Shown here: in pieces, positions 55,836 through 61,317 of the stretch
How the letters are laid out: each line of letters begins with the position of its first letter
How positions within the stretch are numbered: position 1 is the first letter of the stretch
Assembly: GCF_003892345.1 (NCBI RefSeq)
Contig: NZ_RRUE01000001.1
Coordinates: 124,001 to 188,000 of the forward strand
Direction of reading: 5' to 3'
Source: Lautropia dentalis
Lineage (GTDB): Bacteria > Pseudomonadota > Gammaproteobacteria > Burkholderiales > Burkholderiaceae_E
Length of the DNA: 64,000 nucleotides
The notes under the pieces: generated by a model
What the model saw: the letters and a program-made list of their open reading frames with translations, nothing else
Told to the model about the DNA's origin: nothing
The model's database searches: none
Made by a program: the position numbers and the translations under genes

Positions 55836-57233
55836 ATGAACCATCACCTTCCTCGCCCGCTGTGCGCGGCCCTGTTGACGACAGCCGTTGGCCTCGTTAT
55901 GGCTGGTTGCGATTCCCACAAAATCCAGACGCTCGATACCGCCGCCATGGCGGATCTGATCGGCAAGCCCGACACCGTCATCATCGACACCCGTGACGAC
56001 AGCCTCTACAACGGCTTCCACGATCAGGGCGCTCCGCGTGGCGGCCACCTGCCGGGGGCTGGCCAGTTCACCACGGCCTGGCTGGACTACATCGCCCCGG
56101 ACAAATTCGAGAGCTTTGCAGCCGGCAAGGGCATCACCCGCGACAAGCGGGTGGTGTTCTACGACAGCAACCCCGACAACCTCGAACGCGTCAGCGCCGA
56201 ATTTGCTTCCCGCGGCTACAAGGTGGATATCTACAAGGACTACCTGGCCTGGGCTGCCGACAGCAGCCGCCCGCTCGAATCCTTCCCCAATTACACGCTG
56301 GCCGTCTCGCCCCAGTGGCTGGACCGCCTGATGAAGGGCGGAAAACCGGAAAGCTACGACAACGACCAGTACATGCTGTTCGAAGTCTCGTGGGGGCCGC
56401 TGGAAAAATCCAACGCCTACATGCAGCACATCGTGGGGGCCTACCATTTCGATACCGACTGGATCGAAAACGCCCCGGTCTGGAACCTGTCCGACCCGAA
56501 GGTCATCGAGGCGAACCTGCTGAAAAACGGCATTACCGCCGGCAAGACCATCGTACTGTACTCCGACAACCAGCTGGCGGCCCTGCGGGTGCTGTGGGCA
56601 CTGAAATGGGCAGGCGTGAAGGACGTGCGCTTCCTCAACGGGGGCCTGCGTGGCTGGGTGGATGCCGGCCTGCCTACCGAGACGAAGGCCAACACCCCGG
56701 AGCCTGCCGAAAGCTTCGGCGTGAAAATCCCCGCCAACCCGCAGATCGACATCAGCCTGCCGGCCGAAGCGCAGGCGCTGCAGAAAGAGGGCCTCAAACT
56801 CATCTCCAACCGCTCGTGGGACGAATACACCGGCAAGGTCAGCGGCTACGACTACATCCCCGGCAAGGGGGAACCGAAGGGCGCTATCTGGGGCTTTGCC
56901 GGCACCGACTCGTCCAACATGGCCGACTACTACGACCCGGACAATACCCTGCGCAACCCCAACGAAATCTTTGCGCTCTGGAAAGGGCAGGGCATCGAGA
57001 AGGGAGACAGGCTGGCCTTCTACTGCGGTACCGGCTGGCGTGCCGGTGTGCCCTGGTTCATGACACAGCTGGCGGGCTGGCCCACCACCTACATCTACGA
57101 TGGAGGCTGGAATGCCTGGCAGATGGACTCGGTGTTTCCCGTCCAGAAAGGCGCACCGGACGGCATGAGCAAGCCGGATGCCTTCAACGATTTCGGCAAG
57201 GTGCACAGGCAGGGGGCGTCTTGCAAGAGCTGA
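55836..57233 (+). CDS. Lipoprotein with three rhodanese domains, probable thiosulfate sulfurtransferase
   Basis: From ATG 55836 (465 aa) a lipoprotein signal ends LVMAGC. Three rhodanese-like domains follow: 1 (~25-150, DTVIIDTRDDSLYNGFHDQGAPRGGHLPGA), 2 (~160-290) and 3 (~305-440). Only domain 3 has the catalytic loop, C397 in AFYCGTGWRAG; domains 1 and 2 have YDSNPDN and YSDNQLA in its place and are probably structural. As a periplasm-facing enzyme it may split thiosulfate next to the YeeE/YedE importer, 293 bp upstream. The Cys-Gly-Thr-Gly-Trp-Arg loop is typical of thiosulfate-type sulfurtransferases. Confidence 0.88.
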   Translation: MNHHLPRPLCAALLTTAVGLVMAGCDSHKIQTLDTAAMADLIGKPDTVIIDTRDDSLYNGFHDQGAPRGGHLPGAGQFTTAWLDYIAPDKFESFAAGKGITRDKRVVFYDSNPDNLERVSAEFASRGYKVDIYKDYLAWAADSSRPLESFPNYTLAVSPQWLDRLMKGGKPESYDNDQYMLFEVSWGPLEKSNAYMQHIVGAYHFDTDWIENAPVWNLSDPKVIEANLLKNGITAGKTIVLYSDNQLAALRVLWALKWAGVKDVRFLNGGLRGWVDAGLPTETKANTPEPAESFGVKIPANPQIDISLPAEAQALQKEGLKLISNRSWDEYTGKVSGYDYIPGKGEPKGAIWGFAGTDSSNMADYYDPDNTLRNPNEIFALWKGQGIEKGDRLAFYCGTGWRAGVPWFMTQLAGWPTTYIYDGGWNAWQMDSVFPVQKGAPDGMSKPDAFNDFGKVHRQGASCKS

Positions 57234-57247
57234 GGCGCGCGTGGCAG

Positions 57248-57272
57248 GGAGGTGCTGGCTGATGGCACCTCC
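57248..57272. terminator. Perfect 8-bp hairpin after the triple rhodanese
   Basis: GGAGGTGC (57248-57255) and GCACCTCC (57265-57272) with a 9-base loop, 14 bases after the stop; no T run, so terminator function is uncertain. Confidence 0.4.
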
Positions 57273-57409
57273 TGTGGTGTGGTGTCTGGTGGCGTGCCTT
57301 TGGTGCGGGGCGTCTGCGATGGGGCATGCTTTCAATGTGGCACGTCCTGGACGTATCCCACCGGGCGGCTTTGGCTTTTCTGGGGTAGCCCCGAAGCCGG
57401 TTGAAATCC

Positions 57410-58801
57410 TCACGGCTTGATGAGCCATCCCGGATCGACGACCTTCTGCGAAACCTGTGGCTGAAGGGGGGCGTCCTCCTTCACCATCTCCGCCTTCCAT
57501 GCGCCATTGGCTTCACGCCGGACCCTGATCTGTGCCACCGGTATTTCATCGTCGTCGCCCAGACGGCCGCGTTGCGCGCCGGTGTCGATGACCCGCGTGA
57601 TGGGCTGGCCTCCCTGTGCAAAACTGATTTGCACGGTGGCCTTGTGCTCCGGTCCCTTGAAGTTGTTCACGCCGATCCGGTAGATGCCCTCCTGCAGTAC
57701 GCTCGTATCGCATGAGGCGTAGTAGTGTTCGGGGCCGTTGGCAATCCGGTTGTCGATATCCAGTTCCCCCGCCAGCCCTTTGCTGTTCAGGTAATAGACG
57801 TGCTGGCCGTTGGGCTCCCGGGTGTGCAGGTCGACATCCCCTTCGCCGTCCCAGGTCAGGGTGGTGGTGAACAGGCCGGGGCTGGCCGTTGGCGTTGTGT
57901 TCTTCAGGGAAGCAAGTGCACTGAGCGAGCGTTCTTTCACCAGGCCACGTGCCTTGCGTCCCGCATCCAGGTAGGTTTCCCACAACATGTGGCCGGACGC
58001 GTCCGATCCTGAAGGAGCCATGAGGATGTTGTTCGATGGGACTGCGGTTGGGCCGTACAAAAGCCTCAGCCCATTGATCACCACATCAATGTAGGCCAGA
58101 AGATGCTCTCCATGGGTTTCTGCTGTAGCGGGGGCTATGTGCAGAGTGGCAACGCTGCTTTCCGGATACCGGGACTTTGTATAGCTCCAGGCCTTGTTGA
58201 CAAAAAAGTTGCCCTGCGAGTGCGCGATGAACAGCATCTTCCTGCCTTCGAGCGCCAGCGTGTCAACCTGTGCCTGGTGTCTCCGGTAGTCTTCCTCGGT
58301 GGGCGGGTCATAGAAAAGCCGGGACAGGGCGGCAAGCGTTTTTGAGGTGATGACACGGTAGATGCCTTCCAGAGCCAGCGCCGCTCCCTGAAATACACCT
58401 GTTACTCTGTCCCATAATGTATGCTGGCCGTGTATGGCTTCCCAGAGGTACTCGAACCGCTTTTCCAGTTCTCCGCTCTCGTCGAGCTGGTGAGCAGTCT
58501 GGATAAAGGTTTCTGCGAGATCCTGAAAGTCGTTGGAGCCAGCTTCTTTGCCCGTGGTGTTATAGAACAGCGTCGGCTCTATTGGCTCTCCGTTATAGGA
58601 GGTTCCGATAAGGTCCCCGAGTCTTTCGAGCGCTTTCCCCGCATCGTCCGAGCTGTTCCACACGCCATTGAAAAAGCCAAGTGCATAGCTGCCCTTCTGG
58701 CAAACCGTATGCTCCGGAATGGATTGCGATGCTGCTGGCGCGGGTTGAATCGAAAGGGATGTGGCGAGAACCAGCAGTGAAATTCTGTGCACAGCTTTCA
58801 T
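57410..58801 (-). CDS. Secreted alpha/beta-hydrolase-like protein with C-terminal beta domain
   Basis: The 463-aa product has a signal peptide (LLVLATSLSIQPAPAASQ). Its first part carries KMLFIAHSQGNFFVNKAW with S195 in an AHSQGN nucleophile-elbow-like context, as in lipase-type hydrolases. Around 312-400 it has TWDGEGDVDLHTREPNGQHVYYLNSKGLAGELDIDN, resembling the DUF2135/YfaP-type VDLH-x-P-G-x-YY beta domain that often binds calcium. Substrate unknown. Lower GC than average. It is followed by nothing on its strand and preceded by two related lipoproteins, possibly one functional group. Confidence 0.72.
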   Translation of the reverse strand: MKAVHRISLLVLATSLSIQPAPAASQSIPEHTVCQKGSYALGFFNGVWNSSDDAGKALERLGDLIGTSYNGEPIEPTLFYNTTGKEAGSNDFQDLAETFIQTAHQLDESGELEKRFEYLWEAIHGQHTLWDRVTGVFQGAALALEGIYRVITSKTLAALSRLFYDPPTEEDYRRHQAQVDTLALEGRKMLFIAHSQGNFFVNKAWSYTKSRYPESSVATLHIAPATAETHGEHLLAYIDVVINGLRLLYGPTAVPSNNILMAPSGSDASGHMLWETYLDAGRKARGLVKERSLSALASLKNTTPTASPGLFTTTLTWDGEGDVDLHTREPNGQHVYYLNSKGLAGELDIDNRIANGPEHYYASCDTSVLQEGIYRIGVNNFKGPEHKATVQISFAQGGQPITRVIDTGAQRGRLGDDDEIPVAQIRVRREANGAWKAEMVKEDAPLQPQVSQKVVDPGWLIKP

Positions 58802-58822
58802 GATGGTTGCTTTTTGGGATGC

Positions 58823-59356
58823 TCACTTGCAGTGGCTTTTGGGGATGGCTACCCAAACGGCGCCATTCAGTGCGGCATTGAATTTTCCGTACGCCTTGTA
58901 CCGCTGCCGGGTGTTGACGGTAAAGTTTCGTACCATGGTGTCATGGTACGGATCTGTCCCGGGGAAGGCATCTGCTGCACAGTATGCGGCGGCAAAGACG
59001 TCATCACCAGCTTCCCGAAGATCGTCCTCGTCCTTGAGGTTTGCCATCATGCCGCGTTTGATGGCCTGATGGAGCACCGTCAGCCGGTGTTTCTGAAGTT
59101 CGGTATCCGGAAGTGACGCGATCCACGCCTCGATGTCATCCCTCACGCCATTGTGGTTGGCGTCCACGCCCTCGATGGTGTCGGTGCGGTCCAGTATCGG
59201 TAGCTTCCCTTTGGCTTCCAGTTGTTGAAATGCTTCCTTGAAGTTTCGTGGGGGTGTTTCTGTGGATGAAGGGGCGTTGGGACCGCCGCAGGCGGCAATG
59301 GCGGCCGAGAGCAGAACGGTCAGCAGAACGGGGCGCAGAAGACGGGAAGGGCGCAT
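58823..59356 (-). CDS. Lipoprotein with calcium-loop-like motif, paralogue 1
   Basis: From ATG 59356 (177 aa) a lipoprotein signal ends AAIAACGGP. The mature part has DRTDTIEGVDANHNGVRDDIEAWIASLPDTE, where D-A-N-H-N-G-V-R-D-D is an EF-hand/dockerin-like calcium loop, then helices and a Cys pair (AAAYCAADAF, SHCK). It is 21 bases upstream of the hydrolase-like gene on the same strand. The neighbouring gene at 59697-60236 is a clear paralogue with a near-identical calcium loop. Function unknown. Confidence 0.72.
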   Translation of the reverse strand: MRPSRLLRPVLLTVLLSAAIAACGGPNAPSSTETPPRNFKEAFQQLEAKGKLPILDRTDTIEGVDANHNGVRDDIEAWIASLPDTELQKHRLTVLHQAIKRGMMANLKDEDDLREAGDDVFAAAYCAADAFPGTDPYHDTMVRNFTVNTRQRYKAYGKFNAALNGAVWVAIPKSHCK

Positions 59357-59696
59357 GACGGTAGTCCTTGTACAGGGGCCGCCCCTGGGTGGGGCGGCAT
59401 GGACGCTATCATGCGCGGGACTGCGCGTGCTGCCTATAGGCCAAATGGATAATCCGGGCAGATTTATCGCCGGGAGAATTCCATCTTCGTGAAATAGTAC
59501 ACACGTCCCTGCGTTATTGGCCTGCCGGGTAATCCCCTCTTTCCCATCCTGGGAAGACATGTTTCGTACAATTGCCTGTGTCCCATGGCAGGCAGTCGTG
59601 CATTGAGCCCGGAAATGGTCGTCTCTGGTCGGTCCAGGTCGGCTATGCATACCGGAGGCATGCAGTTTTGTTTCATGAATGGAGTGGAGGGGGGCG
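59357..59696. other. Region between the two paralogous lipoprotein genes
   Basis: About 340 bp. The ~120 bp next to the downstream start are related to the same region before the other paralogue, including a hairpin next to the Shine-Dalgarno. No further gene is seen. Confidence 0.5.
59378..59398 (-). promoter_or_regulatory. Leader hairpin before lipoprotein paralogue 1
   Basis: GCCGCCCC and GGGGCGGC with a 5-base loop, 22 bases before the start and next to the Shine-Dalgarno AAGGAC. A matching hairpin precedes paralogue 2. Confidence 0.55.
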
Positions 59697-60236
59697 TCAC
59701 GGACGTATGCATGCTTCGTGTGGATAGCTGAAGCTCACGGTTCCGTTCTGGGATGCATTGAAGCGCCGGTATGCCTTCTTCCTTGCCCGGGTGTTGACGG
59801 TCAGTTTCTCTATTTCCGCTCCGCGGTGGTATCCCAGCAATGTATCCGGTGGATAGGCGTCCATCTGGCAGTCGGTGGTCAGCGTGATGTCATTCGCTAC
59901 CTCTCTGAGTGCATACTCGTCCTTGACATCCACCAGCATCGAGTTCGTGACGGCAGTGTGAACGCGACCGAGCCAGTATTTCTGTTCTTCGTTGTCCGGC
60001 AGCCTGGCAATCCATGCTTCGATGTCGTCCCGCACACCGTCGTGGTTGGCATCCACGCCTGCGATGGTGTCGGTTCGGTCCGGCACGGGGCGTCTTTTTC
60101 TGGCTTTCTGCTGGTGCTGCGCTTTGTGTGGGGATGATTCTGCCTGAGAAGGGGGATTCAGGCTGCCACAGGCGACGACAGTGACAGCGCTCAGGGCGGC
60201 CAGCAAGGCAGGCCGCAGAAGACGGACACGGTGCAT
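59697..60236 (-). CDS. Lipoprotein with calcium-loop-like motif, paralogue 2
   Basis: From ATG 60236 (179 aa) a lipoprotein signal ends VTVVACGSL. The mature part is Lys/Gln/Arg-rich at first, then PDRTDTIAGVDANHDGVRDDIEAWIARLPDNEEQK with a complete calcium-loop pattern (D-A-N-H-D-G-V-R-D-D), helices, and one Cys each in TTDCQMDAYPPDT and EACIRP. It aligns with the 58823-59356 product along its length (NFTVNTRQRYKAYGKFNA against KLTVNTRARKKAYRRFNA). A tandem duplication including the leader is evident. Confidence 0.72.
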   Translation of the reverse strand: MHRVRLLRPALLAALSAVTVVACGSLNPPSQAESSPHKAQHQQKARKRRPVPDRTDTIAGVDANHDGVRDDIEAWIARLPDNEEQKYWLGRVHTAVTNSMLVDVKDEYALREVANDITLTTDCQMDAYPPDTLLGYHRGAEIEKLTVNTRARKKAYRRFNASQNGTVSFSYPHEACIRP

Positions 60237-60259
60237 GACATGGGTCCTTGCGCAAGGCA

Positions 60260-60278
60260 CTGCCCCGGGATGGGGCAG
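60260..60278 (-). promoter_or_regulatory. Leader hairpin before lipoprotein paralogue 2
   Basis: CTGCCCC and GGGGCAG with a 5-base loop, 24 bases before the start, followed by AAGGAC; equivalent to 59378-59398. Confidence 0.5.
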
Positions 60279-60348
60279 CGTGGACGCCATCATGTACGAC
60301 TTCTGTGCGCACCACCCATGCCTCGGGTCAAATGGACAGCCTGGGTGG

Positions 60349-60450
60349 ATTCATCGGTGATAAACCGTTGGTTCTGTGCGATATTCACCGGCGAGCAACC
60401 GTTGGTCCTGTGCGATATTCATCGGTGAGCAATCGTTGGCCCTGTGAGAC
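60349..60450. repeat. Three tandem 34-bp repeats
   Basis: Units at 60349-60382, 60383-60416 and 60417-60450 share ATTCA(T/C)CGG(T/C)GA and CGTTGG(T/C)(T/C)CTGTG. They lie upstream of the second lipoprotein paralogue, in an otherwise gene-free stretch (60237-60538). Confidence 0.88.
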
Positions 60451-60538
60451 ACGCGGGTCATGAACGCATTCGTTTCTGCGCTGGCCCCGGCCGCGTGCTG
60501 GCAAGACGCCGTTCAGGCAAGGCAGTGCGCCAGGCTTG

Positions 60539-61135
60539 TTACAGCGCCCCCACCGTCTGCGCCCCGGTGGTTGCCAGCGCTTCCGGCCGGGTCTTCTCGG
60601 CCAGCGGCCGGGCGGCAAATACCTCCACGGCGGCTTTGGTGTCGTCGCGGGCGGCGGCCTCGTACACGTCGGGGCGGCGCAGCTTGATGGTCAGCAGCAC
60701 GAGGGCCAGCATCACGTCCGGCCATTTGTCCGAGCTGCCATCGAACGCGGGCACCCTGGGCAGGGCACGCTGCAGGGCGGCAATGCCGCGGGCTACCAGC
60801 GGATGATCGTCGCTGTCCGGGGCCTTGAAGCGCACCAGCTTCACCACCTGCGCCAGCATGTCCAGCAGGGCCAGGGCCTGCGAGGTGCCGGACAGGTAGC
60901 GCGGCGTGGGCAGCTGGTTCTCCAGATACTGGCAGATGGACAGCGTGCCGGCGATGACGCTGCCGTCGTTGAGCAGCAGCACCGGAATCTGGCTCAGTGG
61001 GTTGACGGCTTCCAGTTCGGGCGGGTTCTGCCACGGGTCCACCAGCTGCATGGGCAGATCGTCGAGTCCCAGTTGAAGTGCCCGCGCCAGGCAGATACGG
61101 CTGTAGGGTGACGTCGGGCTGATGTAGAGCTTCAT
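60539..61135 (-). CDS. Glutathione S-transferase family protein
   Basis: The 198-aa protein has an N-terminal thioredoxin-like domain (MKLYISPTSPYSRICLARALQLGL, VNPLSQIPVLLLNDGSVIAGTLSICQYLENQLP) with the cis-Pro and the S/T-containing glutathione site, then an all-helical C-terminal domain. It most resembles small stress-type GSTs (YfcG/YibF-like). ATG 61135 has GGAGG 7 bases upstream; the frame opens 5 codons earlier. It stands alone and its substrate is unknown. Confidence 0.9.
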   Translation of the reverse strand: MKLYISPTSPYSRICLARALQLGLDDLPMQLVDPWQNPPELEAVNPLSQIPVLLLNDGSVIAGTLSICQYLENQLPTPRYLSGTSQALALLDMLAQVVKLVRFKAPDSDDHPLVARGIAALQRALPRVPAFDGSSDKWPDVMLALVLLTIKLRRPDVYEAAARDDTKAAVEVFAARPLAEKTRPEALATTGAQTVGAL

Positions 61136-61317
61136 GCAAACCTCCGGCAACAGGATAGGGGGATTAATTCGGGACCAGCGCAGGGACGAATGCGTTCATG
61201 ACAAGCGCTGAGCGTCCGATGGTACACCCGCCCTGCCTCCCTTCCCCGGCTTCCACGCTGGCCGGATGGTTGCTGCCGAGAGGCGGAACGATTCACATCC
61301 CGCCATCGGCGGCGGAT

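Noticed and set aside
57178-57420. 80-codon frame after the triple rhodanese
   Set aside because: It overlaps the rhodanese 3' end and has no ribosome-binding site or known features.
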